Assembly: GCA_963930775.1 (NCBI GenBank)
Contig: OZ005697.1
Span: forward strand, 8,516,292 to 8,580,291
Source of the DNA: Cliona cf. orientalis
Lineage: Eukaryota; Porifera; Demospongiae; Clionaida; Clionaidae
DNA length: 64,000 nt
Direction: 5' to 3'
Part shown: in pieces, positions 11,700 through 23,747 of the stretch
Layout of the letters: every line of letters starts with the position of its first letter
Position numbering within the stretch: the first letter of the stretch is position 1
The notes under the pieces: generated by a model
Database searches by the model: none
Told to the model about the DNA's origin: nothing
What the model saw: the letters and a program-made list of their open reading frames with translations, nothing else
Program-made: the position numbers and the translations under genes

Positions 11700-12495
11700 G
11701 ATTATAAAGGAATTAAACATGCAGGGATACCGCATGCAAGTAGCTAGCTAGCTATATATGCTACTTAGTCTAGTGAAAGTATGACTGGGAACCGACATCA
11801 TGATTACATAAAACTGACCATATCAAAATCAACAAGTGCTTAGGTACGTAACCATGACTGAATAGCTTATGTCGGGTAAACTGGAGTCTCGGAGACTGCT
11901 AGACTAGCTCTTTCCCTAGCTGAAGTAAGCATTTCACCTTAGTCTCTTCTGTGGGTATTTTTTGTCTATAATAATATTTTATGCTTTTATATACATGATT
12001 GATCATTGTAACTGCATGGCTATTTTTTCTACATGTGCTGCACTGAATTTTATTACTATGGCAGTAAGTATATAATACTATGTAACTAGCTTTGTCCATG
12101 AATTGGTTTAAGATATATAATATCTAATGAACCACTTGACCATATTATCCTCAATTGGAAAATTTAAAGCTCGTCAATGATAATATAGTGCATACACATT
12201 CTATCTCAATCGCAGAGATCATGGAGACAGAAATGTAGCCAGGCATACCGCTCCATTGCAAAATTAATGTTTACTAAAGCTTGGAACCATGGCTGAATAG
12301 ATTCTCAGACTGTTACTCATTGACAAGCCTTTCAACTTTAGCTGGATACCCATGGATCCTTAAATCAACACGCATGCGCAAGTGGAACATATTATCACTA
12401 GTACTTATTGATCAATGATATAATAGACTACACGAACAATATTATATAGAGCGATCATTTTCCATGCTGAACTGCACACAGAAAGGTTTGCGTGC
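11700..12495. other. Spacer between family A pseudogene and RTK2
   Basis: The two genes are divergent (minus and plus), so promoters are expected here. The family A 5' block is not preserved. Nothing coding is supported. Confidence 0.4.
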
Positions 12496-15400
12496 ATGAT
12501 TATGCAACTACTCCGTGAAGCCATCCTACTCTTTTGCATGTTGGAATTACTCCGGGATGCAACATTAACTGGTACGTTCTAGATAGTTTATAGCTATTGA
12601 GCTTGAGGTAGTGCAAAGACTGATACAATGCGAGTGAATAGTTCACCATCCCTGCAGAGTCTGCTGAAGTTGTAATACTATTGTCCTCAAAAGATAAAGA
12701 AGTGAATACCAGTTCCCCCATCAAACTGAGATGTGTAGCCTATGGAGGTGGCTTATCGGCTCCTTCTATCGAGTGGACATCAGTCACAAATGAAAGGACT
12801 TCTACTACCATTGGAAATTCTACCTCCACTCGAGTAATAATTGTTGAACTTTAAAGCCCCATTTACACATAGGGCTTAACTCGGGTCAGGATCCACATTA
12901 AACTAACTCGCTTATGTGTAAACGCGCTAATCCACTTGTAAACCAATTAGTTGACCCGGGTTGTAACCGCGACATGATAGCCCTGTTTACACACACTGAT
13001 CCAGATTAAACTGAATCAGTTTAAACTGCGTTTACATACTTAGTCTAGCGCTTAATCCGGATTAACATTATCATGGCCCATTACTTTACATGTAATCCAC
13101 TTTTAATCCACATCAGGATGTGGATTCTCATCCGGATTAACTAACCCAGATTAAAAGTGGATTAAGGCGTTTGCACAGAAACTGGATTAGATTAAGGGCC
13201 TAGTGTAAACGGGGCTGATATTATCCTGATGTGGGTTAGAAGTGGGTTACGTGCATAGTAGTCTATGAATATCTTAACTCGGGTCAAGCGCGTGCGTGTA
13301 AACGCGGTTTAATCCGGTTCAGTTTAAACTGGTTTGGTATGTGTAAACGTTGATTTCTGAGTGACTGAGTTCTTGATTAGGAATCTAGCTAACACATAGT
13401 AATTAGTCAGAGATCGTGATAATAGTAAACCAACCAGACATTATTTGACTGTAGATATGTAGCATTACAGTCGAAACTGTTATTGTAGAAAAATAATTTC
13501 TCCAGCATTGTAGTCAGTGTATCATAGTCTAACTAGTTACAATATTATTTAATTATAGTTGTTAGCTTATCATGCACACCAATTAGACATTTACACTACT
13601 TCATATATAGGAGGTTTCTAGATTCTATAGCTGCTGGAGATCGATGAGGCTAGCCATTAATAGAATATCATTAATTGTAATAATTATAATAATTGAGATA
13701 TACACTTAGTCTATAGCTATAGTTTTATCATCTAATATATGTATTTGTGTAGCACACAGTTTGTGTACAAAGTGAAGATTCCTTCACGGAGTCTGAATTA
13801 GAAATTAGTGACACCAGGTTGGACGACACTGGAGTGTACTCATGCACTGCCAGGCTGAACATAGAGGGTTCAGTAATAACAGCCAACAAATCAACAACAC
13901 TCTCCGTCTTTGGTTCTGAAGGTACGTAGTTACACAAATTTTAAAATGAAATACTGGTAGTTACATACTAGTATCATCAGCATAGACCACTGCTGATATT
14001 ATTGTGCTTCTACTAGACTAAGTGGTGTTCACTGTCATTGTGCAATACATAGACGTATTGATCATGCATTAATGGGAAGCCTAGCTTTAAGTCGTAAATA
14101 GTTGGAGGCATTACATTGCTTTCTATCTTGCACTGAAGTCTCCATCTATATCTAACACCTTAATCATTTTCTAGGTGTTGACTTACCCTGAGTATCATAA
14201 CTTACTTTGATCACTCCAGCATGCACAATGTCATTGTTGTAACCTTTACAAGTACAGCAGAGTGTATAGCTAGTAGCTGTAAGTAAACTAGCTATCTAAC
14301 TGTCAATGAGCAGAAATATTACCATTAGAGTTATGTTAGCCTTGTCCCTAACATTGAAAACCTCCATGGAAATACGTGACTTTTATAATCAAGCTGTATT
14401 AATACCGTTGGAAGAAAACAATACACTATAGTCTGTATACCTTATCATTCACTGTATTGGCAGAAGCAGTGTACTATAGTAATCTCCATTGGATCGATAT
14501 CTATAGCTAGTTGCATTACTAGAAAAGATTGGCGATAATTACTACTCCTTCATCTATGCATGGGTTTTGTTCCCCAAGCTATTGGGCAGCTAGCTATGTG
14601 TGTATGTGCATTTATACTTTGAATCTGCAGATTGGTCCAAAAACGCAACATCTTGTACCCACTAGCATAATATACTCTAGAGCACCATAGATTTGTCAAC
14701 CCTGTACCATTTTTGCATATACAATTCACAAAACTTAATTAGTACTCGCAAATTATGTTATAATATTATTATATGCATGTATGCATGTTAATCAATCAAA
14801 AATAGATCGGGATCAAGAATTCCACTCCACATCTGATAATATGGTTATCGTGCTGGGAGGAGCTATAGCAGGTGGTGGGATAACTCTATTGCTGCTCACT
14901 GGTGCACTGATTGTGACTTTGTGTTACTGGAGTCGACAACTAAGAAAGAAAGATAAATATCGCAGTACAAATGATATGAAACTTGTTAAAAAATTCATGA
15001 GGAGGTAAGATTCTATGGGTAGACAATACTAGGCTAGCGCTCTTCTTTTGTTAGCTAATAACTTCAAAAGTATTTTATAAGGACACAACTGGGACCGTGC
15101 ATAATATACAAAATATCACTGGAGCTTATTTCAGTGGCACCATTGTTTTCTCTAAGGGTAGATGCGACTATAACGGGTGGTATCCCGAATAAAGAGGTGT
15201 CTTTAATGGTTTCAGAGATCCCTAATAGCTACAGAAATTCTGCTATTTAGATTTACTGTAGGCTAAATTATACACGTACACTGCAGCAAGCTCATTGCAA
15301 ATGTATGTATATCTTGTAATCATTGCAGTAATAAAGCTGCTAACGTGGATCAAGAGATTGTGATAATAAGGAAATATTGGGAGATGACATTAATAATGAC

Positions 15401-17836
15401 AGATAAGTCGGAGGAAAACATTAGAGAGCTATTTGTGCACAAAACACATATAACAATCATGGATATTATTGGAGAAGGTACATTGTCAAGTACCGCAGTA
15501 TACTCTGTCAGCCATAGTAATCTTAAGCTTGCAAAATAGGGTGTTAAAGTACTATGAGGTAATTCCCCTTTTCTCAATAAGCTCCATATTGGCCTGCATG
15601 ACACTGGTTTATGGCTACACTCACTGCACTGTTTACCTCGCACCACTTCCTGTATATGCCTTGTATAAGGTTCAGTGCACTGCCCATAGGCCCTCTATAC
15701 ATTACAGCTATCTATAGTAGAGCCTTTATGAGATAATTATGATCATAATTATACCTTATTTTTTTCCCACTGCATATTGATTAAACTTAAATTTTATAAT
15801 TATGATAACACACACCCACACATCTAATATAGGAGAGTTTAGTCATGTTTATGAGGGTAAAGTAACAAAAAATACATCTATCATCAAGGTTGCTATCAAA
15901 ACACTAAAAGGTATAATAATATATAATATGAATTATAGATAATAGCTACTAGAATTGTATCTGTGACATTTTATTTCAGCACTGCACAGTATAACCAACA
16001 CTTTCTTGAGTGCCACATACATGACATTGCATGTTCATTAGTATTCTGGCCTTTAAGTGCACTTGAATAAATTAGTGTTTGAAAGGCTATTATTATAAAT
16101 TGTCATATCATATATAATTATAGCTATACCTGTTCCTGCAATCATGAAAATACTGGTTTGATATTAGGTTCCTTTAATGATGATGATATTCAAGATTTAA
16201 TCAAGGAGAGTGTATTGATGTACAAGCTTGACCACCATAATGTCCTTTCCTTAATTGGATTGTGTCTTGATGCTGGCCCCTCCCCTTACATCATTTTACC
16301 TTTTATGGAAAATGGAAGTCTACGTTCGTACATCAAGAGCAACAAAACCAGACTTTACACCAACATTGAAACAGAAGATGAAGAGGTAATTATATAGATT
16401 AGAAACTAAACCTATATGGCCTAAATAATTTTCAATTTTGAATATTAATTATCTCACTGGCGAAAATTCAACTTTAAAGTCTATACGGCAAAATTAAAGG
16501 TGTTAGTTATTCTATTGTTTTTATTTTTTTAAGGTGTGCATAGCACGGAAGCAGCTCATGGACATATGCTTACAGATCGCTAGAGGAATGGAGTATCTTG
16601 CCAATATGAAGCTCATTCACAGAGATCTGGCTGCAAGAAATTGCATGTAAGCAGCTAATACTGCATGCATAGAATCTGATCTACTTATAAGTTAGCTATT
16701 TACTATTATTATTAATTTACAGGATTGATGAAAACTGGGTCATCAAGGTAGCTGATTTCGGGCTCTCAGAGATAATGAAGACCTCTAAAGACTACTTCCG
16801 ACAAAATCAAGACAACAATGTTAAGCTTCCAGTCAAGTGGATGGCTCCAGAAAGCCTGCAAGGCTTGATATTCTCTGAGAAATCTGATGTGGTATACTTG
16901 TAACTATAGGCTAAATGGACGTATCTGTCCTTCATAGCAAATAAAATTAATATAGCTATAGTTAAAGCTCCATCTATAGAAAATCATGTTTTATTACTGT
17001 ATGGTTTGTTGCTACAGGCAGAAGTTTATAATTATATCTCTATAGGATCTAAAGCTTTATATACAATGTTATGTTAAATGCAATACCTAGATGCAATTTA
17101 GAAGATTTCAGGGCTAACCCTTAAGTGGGATTACAATTAATTGTATGATAGAGCCCATCTATCAGTCTTCTAAAATCAAAACCTCTCAATAATTTATCAT
17201 AATAGAGCAATCACAATTCAATTTCTTTCTATAGTGGTCTTATGGAGTGACCTGCTGGGAGATTTTCAGTGCTGGTAGGACTCCCTACCCAGGAATACAC
17301 CACCCAATGTCCCTGGCAAGGGAACTCATGAATGGCCGGAGACTTGACAGGCCAGGCAATACCGCATGTGATGACAACATGTACGCATACTATAGCTACA
17401 TCATCTGTATATTGACAACTGAATACAAATGCATGCTTGTAATACACTATAAAAGTCTTGATAAAAGTGACTCAGTAGATACTAGCTCATAGGTCCCAAC
17501 TTCATCAATCCTAAATGCTGGTCATCTACTAGCATAGTCTATCGAGCTAGACCCTTCCCTGCGCTTGTAGCTATTGTGCGCATACAATACAAGCGCAAGG
17601 AAGGGTCTAGCTCGATAGACTACTACTAGCAGTATACCCATGGATACGCATGATTGATTCAAGTGGCAAAATTTATCTAATTTGCCGCTGAAAATAGGGG
17701 AAATTGTGCTACTTGTAGGTACGTCATGATGAAGAGGTGCTGGGAACAGGACCCTAAGCTCCGCCCAGGATTCTCAGAACTGGTGCAGAGTATCGATAAA
17801 GACCTCCAAGACATGACCGACTATATCTTCATTTAA
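12496..17836 (+). CDS. RTK2: single-Ig receptor tyrosine kinase
   Basis: Eleven exons: 12496-12571, 12658-12833, 13753-13921, 14806-15004, 15329-15477, 15833-15910, 16168-16385, 16534-16646, 16723-16891, 17235-17380, 17719-17836; 537 codons in frame. Exon 1 gives a signal peptide ([19 protein letters not shown]). Exons 2-3 encode one Ig domain (KLRCVAYG...IEWTS...DDTGVYSC). Exon 4 has the transmembrane helix followed by [10 protein letters not shown]. The kinase shows [23 protein letters not shown] (helix C Glu), [14 protein letters not shown], a KDYFRQ activation-loop tyrosine, PVKWMAPES and [12 protein letters not shown]. Exon order and phases equal those of RTK1. The third glycine of the glycine loop is replaced by Ser. 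Intron 2 contains a MITE (12856-13216) and intron 10 a long hairpin (17535-17622). Probable plasma-membrane receptor; ligand unknown. Confidence 0.87.
12856..13216. mobile_element. MITE-like element in RTK2 intron 2
   Basis: The ends are inverted repeats of about 21 bp: AGCCCCATTTACACATAGGG at the left and, in reverse complement, AGCCCCGTTTACACTAGGCC at the right. Inside are many GTGTAAAC and TTAATCCGGATTAA motifs in both orientations. Similar motifs continue to about 13345. No open frame. Superfamily undetermined. Confidence 0.6.
17535..17622. repeat. 35-bp stem hairpin in RTK2 intron 10
   Basis: Arms 17535-17569 and 17588-17622 are reverse complements over 35 bp with one G/T-type mismatch, around an 18-base loop. 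The arm includes the string TATCGAGCTAGACCCTTCC. Either a fold-back element or the stem of a small-RNA precursor. Confidence 0.65.
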
Positions 17837-18224
17837 TTTAGTGCTTTCAGCTTGAAATATGCTGCCAATCCTCAGCAAGATCACTGATTAAATACAAACT
17901 TTAACATTATTTTGATATTATTATTATTATTAAAGCAAACACAGAATCTATTAATAACTAAAACCATTATAAACTGTAAATTTTGACAAGCTAATCAATA
18001 GTAACAACTTTGGCTGATAAATTTCTCCTGCATATACACATGCATAGAGGAGTCTCAATGATTACTGTAACAGTAACTGCATGATTGAATGCTGCATGAT
18101 AATTGCATAAAATTATAATTATAATTATGTTTACCTTCAAAAATATTCATGAATTGTAAATTACTTAATATTATAATAGTATTATTATTGTATGTCTCTG
18201 AACTTATTATTGAATTAGTTTTTA
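17837..18224. other. 3' flank of RTK2
   Basis: AT-rich spacer with short AT microsatellites; no gene seen. The duplicated RTK segment begins at about 18225. Confidence 0.4.
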
Positions 18225-18345
18225 GTACATTTTCAATATAATGTCAGGTATAATATATTATAGAATAGTAGTTCACACGGCTTATATGCAATTTCTTGCA
18301 GCCAGATCTCTGTGAGTGATCTTCATATTGGCAAGATACTGTGTG
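18225..18345 (-). pseudogene. RTK exon 8 fragment at an inversion junction
   Basis: This segment matches 30870-30970, the catalytic-loop exon of RTK4 with its 3' flank, in the same orientation (minus: [14 protein letters not shown]). It stops at GATACT, where the sequence changes to the reverse complement of the RTK4 region near 32655. Unlike RTK4 it keeps the 8 bp TTGCCAAT. Confidence 0.65.
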
Positions 18346-18779
18346 GGTTGCAGACTATGGCATGTGCAATAATCTCAATATTTTTATGCATGTAGCTGTT
18401 GGTAACGCATCGACACTGACGGGAGCTTTAGCAGCAGGAGCTCACTCATAATCTGGTGTTACTGTATCGTTGACAACAACGAAAGAAAATTGACTCCCAA
18501 AATACAATGGATATAATTAATAACTTCATACTGAGGTAAGATTATAGCTACACTCTTCATGGCATGGAGTCATGGACTTAATTACAACCTAGGCCCATGC
18601 AATCATACTAGTACTCTGCTTAATGATAATATGGCAGCTATGCTTTAATGTGTAATAATTACGTCCAGAGTCCCAATTAGAAACAAAGAATTCGGCTCTC
18701 GCTATGATGAAATTATGATGAAATGATGATGAAACCTATGATGAAATATATGATGAAACTTATGATGTAATTCCTGTGA

Positions 18780-19097
18780 AACTGTTTCAAAATGTTTAGC
18801 GCGCATGAAAGGTTGTTGGGACCCAGAATTCGAACCTAGCGTAGAAGACATCGTGGACTATCGATGAGATATGGCGATTTTCTCGGTTCGCTTTCTTTGG
18901 CGAGCTCGCACTCGGGGGGATTTCCCTATTCAGTCGAGCACATGGCGGGTGAAGGTCAACCGGCTCAAGCCGCGCGCCCCAATATTGTACGCGTATACGG
19001 AGCATGCGCGGTTTGTCGATGTGTCCTAGTTCGAATTTATGGCGGCGTATTCATGAGGGACTCTGGACGTAGTCTCCAAGTTGTTCATTATCTCCCC
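18780..19097 (+). pseudogene. Possible fragments of another protein kinase
   Basis: This GC-richer island contains RMKGCWDPEFEPSVEDIVDY (18801-18863), like a kinase C-lobe end; PNIVRVYGAC (near 18980-19010), like the helix C-strand 4 region; and VHYLPSSNLLFCG (19081-19122), like a catalytic loop with the Arg-Asp lost. The last two are in family order; the C-lobe-like piece lies before them. There is no continuous frame. It resembles a serine/threonine or TKL kinase rather than the neighbouring RTKs. Evidence is by eye only. Confidence 0.3.
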
Positions 19098-20220
19098 AGT
19101 AGCAATTTACTTTTCTGTGGTTATGAGGTAATTGTGGTGTAATCTATGATGAAATTATGATGAAATTATGATGCAACCTATGAGGTAATTATGAAAAAAT
19201 CCAGGGCCTCGCTGGAGCCTTTCTGGGACTTGAAAGTCAGTAAATATGTAGAGTATCTTACGCGTGTATCCAGCGAATAGATTATAAGGTGAGCGCTACT
19301 TTCTCTGAGAAGTACTGTTGGTTGAACTTCACGTGTTTTCTTGGCTTACGTAATGCCGTGGATAAATAAAGCTAGCCTTGCGCTATATATAGCACGCATC
19401 GTCACAAGGGGCTGGCCCGCGCGAGACCGTAGCCGCGCGACCAACCTGAAGTTTGGAAGGAATACTGTGCTGTCGAGTTCGTCTCTGTGATTGAAGCATC
19501 GAAACCTGTCGCTATCAAGGTTGACAGTCGATCTTAGAGTCAGACGCCATCTCCATGATTTCTGGGGCCAGCATCGATCGATGTGTACGCATTCTATTGA
19601 CGACCTTTTACCACATGCACCATTACACTGTGCAGCTACTGGGGAGATGGTCAAGGGTTCATTATCTCACCAGTAGCAATTTACTTTTCTGTGGTTATGA
19701 GGTAATTATAGTGTAATTATGATGAAACCTATAGTGTAATCTATGAGGTAATTATGAGAAAATTCAGGGCCTCGCTGGAGCCTTTCTGAGACTTGAAAAT
19801 CAGTAAATATGTAGAGTATCTTATGCGTGTATCCAGCGAATAGATTACAAGCTGAACGCTACTTTCTCTGAGAAGTACTGTTGGTTGAACTTCACGTGTT
19901 TTCTTGGCTTACGTAATGCCATGGATAAATAAAGCTAGCCTTGCGCTATATATAGCACGCATCACTGCCACAAGGGGCTGGCCCGCGCGCGACTGCAGCA
20001 GCGTGACCAACCTGAACTTCGGAAGGAATACTGTGTTGTCGAGTTCGTCTCTGTGATTGAAGCATCGAAACTTGTCGCTATCAAGGTTGAGAGTCGATCT
20101 TAGACGCCATCTCCATGATTTCTGGGGCCAGCATCGATCGATGTGTACGCATTCTATTGACGACCTTTTACCATATGCACCATTACACTATGCAGCTACT
20201 GGGGAGATGGTCAAGGGTTC
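19098..20220 (+). repeat. Two tandem copies of a ~560-bp kinase-like unit
   Basis: Units 19098-19665 and 19670-20220 are close copies sharing AATTTACTTTTCTGTGGTTA, GGCCTCGCTGGAGCC and the AAGCTAGCCTTGCGC string. Frames in each unit give (K/L)VAIKV (19502-19525; 20068-20090) and HHYTVQLLGRW (near 19618), which in unit 1 runs in frame into VHYLTSSNLL. These recall the VAIK lysine, a HxNIVxLLG segment and an HRDLTSSNLL loop with two residues lost. Each unit is too short for a kinase domain. The repeat sits in the transmembrane-juxtamembrane intron of RTK3. Confidence 0.6.
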
Positions 20221-21194
20221 ATATAGTAACAAAGCATCTGAAGAAATGGAAACTTTGGATGCTATGAACAATAATATTATAAAGAAGCATTGGGGGGCGA
20301 TAGCAATAGAGATGACAGAGAAATCAGAGGCAAAAATTAAAGAATTAGTTATACGACAAACAGACATACAAGTCATGAATATTATTGGAGAAGGTACACC
20401 TAGGAAATTAATTTTAATTACATGCAGGTCCTTCCATAATTAATAGTGTACTTGAATTGTTGATTTGAATATTACTATGATCATAGCTATACTCGTAATA
20501 AAAATTTATGCAGAATTCAGTCATGTCTATGAGGGAAAGTTACAGAAGGAAGTAGTAGTGGAAAGAGCACACATTTCTGTCACAAAATCAGGGCCTGTTA
20601 GCGTGATGAAGAGAGAGATTGTAAAGTAAAATATCAAGTTGCCATCAAATTACTGAAAGGTATATAAAACTTATGGAACGAAGGAGAGCTTTATAATAAT
20701 ACTGTAACTAAAATCTCTTCGGATCCATGCTTTGAATAGAAGAAAAAAAAGAATACACATAATATCTTATAGCTATACAGTAACTGTCATAAAATTTACA
20801 GTGTGCATATGCATATTATGTTGAAATGCTTGCAGGTTCTTTCACCAAAGATGATACTGAAGACTTAATCAGGGAAAGCGTATTGATGTATAAATTTGAC
20901 CACCCAAATGTCATCTCTTTAATTGGATTATGTCTCAATACTGCCCCCTCTCCTTACATCATTTTGCCATTTATGGAAAATGGTAGTCTCCTTTCGTATA
21001 TCAAGAATAGCAGAGCCACGCTTTACACCAATTCTGACACAGAAGATGAGATTGTTAGTGAAAGCTTTATAGTATATGGTAACCTTTCTTAGCTATTATG
21101 GTAACCACCCATGCATACAATAGCAGCTACTTACGGGTGGATCAGAGCCTACTTTGGACTGAATACAAAAGAAATTTTGGAGAGCTTTTACAAA

Positions 21195-22450
21195 CCCCAC
21201 AAGGGCTCACATACATACTCACACACATGATGTACATGCACCCCTTCCATGCAAAGCAAGCTTTAAATTAAGACTCTAGTATATATATATGTATTATGGA
21301 AAATTTTCAGAATTTTAACTCAATGACATGTGATAGCTATAATATTATGTACATTAGTACTGTCAGGTGTGCTTTGAGATTTTCAGCAGGTCTTAATAAC
21401 TATTGTGTTATGATAATGCATTATCACTAAGCTCCTGCGTGCAATAACTAGTCTCGCGCCTGTCTCTTCTGCATGGAAAATAATGTGGGCCGGAGAGCGA
21501 AACGTGAGCCTATGCAATGACAGCACCGGTACCATCCTGATATTACGTAGAGCTACATGTGCTAGCTAGTGCAGTGACATACTAACCACGAGAAGCACAA
21601 AAATTTAATATCTAAATAGCAATTCAGTGAACAGTTACTGATCCCTGATCTAGTTATGCTTGAGTGATCAAAATACCCAAAGATATTATGTCAACACCTT
21701 GTCCATTGAGCACATAACGATCTGTCATAATAGCTACTTTGCTTTATCAAACTGCAAATTGAATAGCCTATCTGAGAAAATTTCAGTAGCTACATCTATA
21801 GCTGCTATGAATATTAACAAGAGTACGTGATAGGTCCTTCATTGGACGTGCATAGGCTATAATTATTGTAAGTTAGTCAACTGAAAGATAATCTTGTTAG
21901 TGATACTTTATCTTCACGTGTCATTAGCAACGATAACTCACTATAATAATACATCAGATTCAGTGGACCAGACATCCCTAGCTCGTTTTTTTTCTTTGTT
22001 GCACGGGAGGAAGCTTTCCCCTCCTTCAAATCAAACTACACAATTCCATCCCAAAGGCTGTGCCGCAAATCCTATAGTGCCGCTCCCATGCATAACAATT
22101 TAATAGCAGGGCAACTTATCTTGGTGCTTCTGAGCTCTCATTAAATATTACTTTGGCAAAATTTAATAGCCAAAGTTCCCACTATACAATAAACCGGCAT
22201 AATAATTTTATATACTAACACCTATTATTATACTTGCCTTTATGAGCTATTACAGTAAGTGTTGTTAATTTGTTGGCTTCTATTACTGAATCCTCTACGT
22301 TCAGTCTGGCAGTGCACACATACACTCCAGCATCCTCCAATCTGGTGTCTTCGATTTTTAATGTAGACTCCGTTAAGGTGTACTTGCTTTGTGTACAAAC
22401 AGTATGCTACATTAAATTATAGTATCAGTAGGTGAATTCAAATTGAGCCC
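21195..22450 (-). pseudogene. Duplicated 5' part of RTK4 with an orphan Ig exon
   Basis: This block matches 32660-33960 in the same orientation. It carries an open second-half Ig exon (22406-22238: HTVCTQSKYTLTESTL...EDAGVYVCTARL...) followed by a GC-type donor, AAAG|GCAAGT, as in RTK4. Similarity ends at about 22450, before the first Ig half and the signal exon. With no partner exons nearby it is a remnant. Confidence 0.65.
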
Positions 22451-22776
22451 TTCAGGAGCGCAAGCAAAGTGGGCTAACCTCCTTTGAATGCAGTTTGTTC
22501 CACCATGGTTCCTAACTTTGTTTTGCCTATTGCTGCATGCTGTAGCATTGAGAGCACTGATTGTTACAGTAAATACATTATCAAAATAGCATCATGCATG
22601 CAATATTATTAATGCAGTGTCTAGAGTGCCAGCAAATTTATGTACAAATTTATATTGCCATATGCAGGAGGGGGCTGGGACTAGGGCTACACAGTATTTT
22701 ATATGGACTTACCGGCACTATAACGCTTAAATTGCGGTGTTGGTGCCGGTACCGGCACTGCATGTAGACACAGCTA

Positions 22777-23214
22777 GGGGTAGGTAAATTATGCTAATTT
22801 TTTGGCCTATAATGCTATTCTCAAATGCTCAAAAAAATCCATAATAATGCTCAACAAGTGCACCTATAATTCCCAATACATTGCCCATTATGCTCAAGTT
22901 GAACTGACTATAATGTTAACAAAACCGATATGAGACATGAGGAGACTCAATTACACTATCATAGAGTGCAGCCATTTCAATTTTACATGCGTTTGGATTC
23001 GAAAGTGGGTACCAGCTGATTGATCAACCTTTTACGAGTCCATGATATCTAGTCCAGGCGTTATGACAAAGGTCAATTAACAGGTACTTGCAATTGTGTG
23101 CCCTAAATTCTCAAAATTATGCCAGTTGATGCCTATAATGCTGGCACAATTCTCAAATGCTTACATACACCTATTATGCTCAAAATTATGCCGGCATAAT
23201 TTACCTATACCCCT
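22777..23214. mobile_element. MITE-like element
   Basis: Terminal inverted repeats of about 20 bp: CTAGGGGTAGGTAAATTATG at the left and its near reverse complement at 23191-23213. The interior is rich in TATAATGCTC-like units and has no open frame. CACAG strings flank both sides. It lies between the RTK4-derived duplication and a family A pseudogene. Confidence 0.55.
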
Positions 23215-23339
23215 AGGCACAGCGTATTATTAATATAATTCAGAAAAATGTTACAACCTAAATTAAATTGTTGCAAAAACTACCTGCAGTTAATAATAAT
23301 TATGAAAGATGTGCAATCTCTCTCGTTCCTTAATAATTA

Positions 23340-23747
23340 AAATTCAGACTCCAAATCCATATGTTGCAATGTTCTGAGAACTGCTGAAGATGCGGAAATG
23401 ATTGCCAATATCAGATGCTTGGATGAATGCCTTTCCAAATCAGAAGTTGTCCTCTTCAAAGGTAAACAACTGGCAGGCTGGCTGGATCCTATTACCTTGG
23501 CAGCACGGAATGGCAGCTTCCAGATATTGATGAAGACAATTAATGGCTATATTGCCTCCTGAATGGCTGGAGTAATTGGGACGATAGGCCAGAACACTAT
23601 TGTCGGAAGTGTAATCTTCTGAAATGTTTTGAATTGTCAGTATAGATATTACGTCCCCCACCGCTTGTGTTGAGGAGTCTATCGATCTCACCCTGACTGT
23701 TCTTGGCTCGGTTCCACTTACACTAATGTACAGCATTTTTATCACTG
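23340..23747 (-). pseudogene. Family A head exon pseudogene
   Basis: The minus strand encodes VIKMLYISVSG...SSTQAVGD...SEDYTS...LAYRPNYSSHSGGN, then a local indel in the INLE region, a TGA in place of the glutamine of the SFQFGK motif, and an end at ATYGFGV with the C-terminal cysteine segment missing. No first exon is found upstream. Confidence 0.7.

Larger units (their letters stand above)
18345..21190 (+). pseudogene. RTK3: inverted, broken copy of RTK4 exons 4-7
   Basis: Relative to RTK4 this block is inverted. It holds a degenerate transmembrane exon (about 18393-18534, VGNASTLTGALAAG then stops), a juxtamembrane exon (about 20228-20395, NKASEEMETLDAMNN...NIIGEG), a glycine-loop exon (about 20519-20660, with a stop in REIVK-stop where RTK4 has REIVKQTIKVAIK) and the helix C exon (20836-21054, GSFTKDDTEDLIRESVLMYK). 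No signal peptide, Ig or catalytic exon is present in this orientation. The transmembrane-juxtamembrane intron was enlarged by foreign repeats (18560-20220). Not functional as a receptor. Confidence 0.7.

Noticed and set aside
12835-13752. Extra exon in the long RTK2 intron 2
   Set aside because: The space is filled by a MITE and AT-rich sequence; the two Ig halves join in phase 0 without it.
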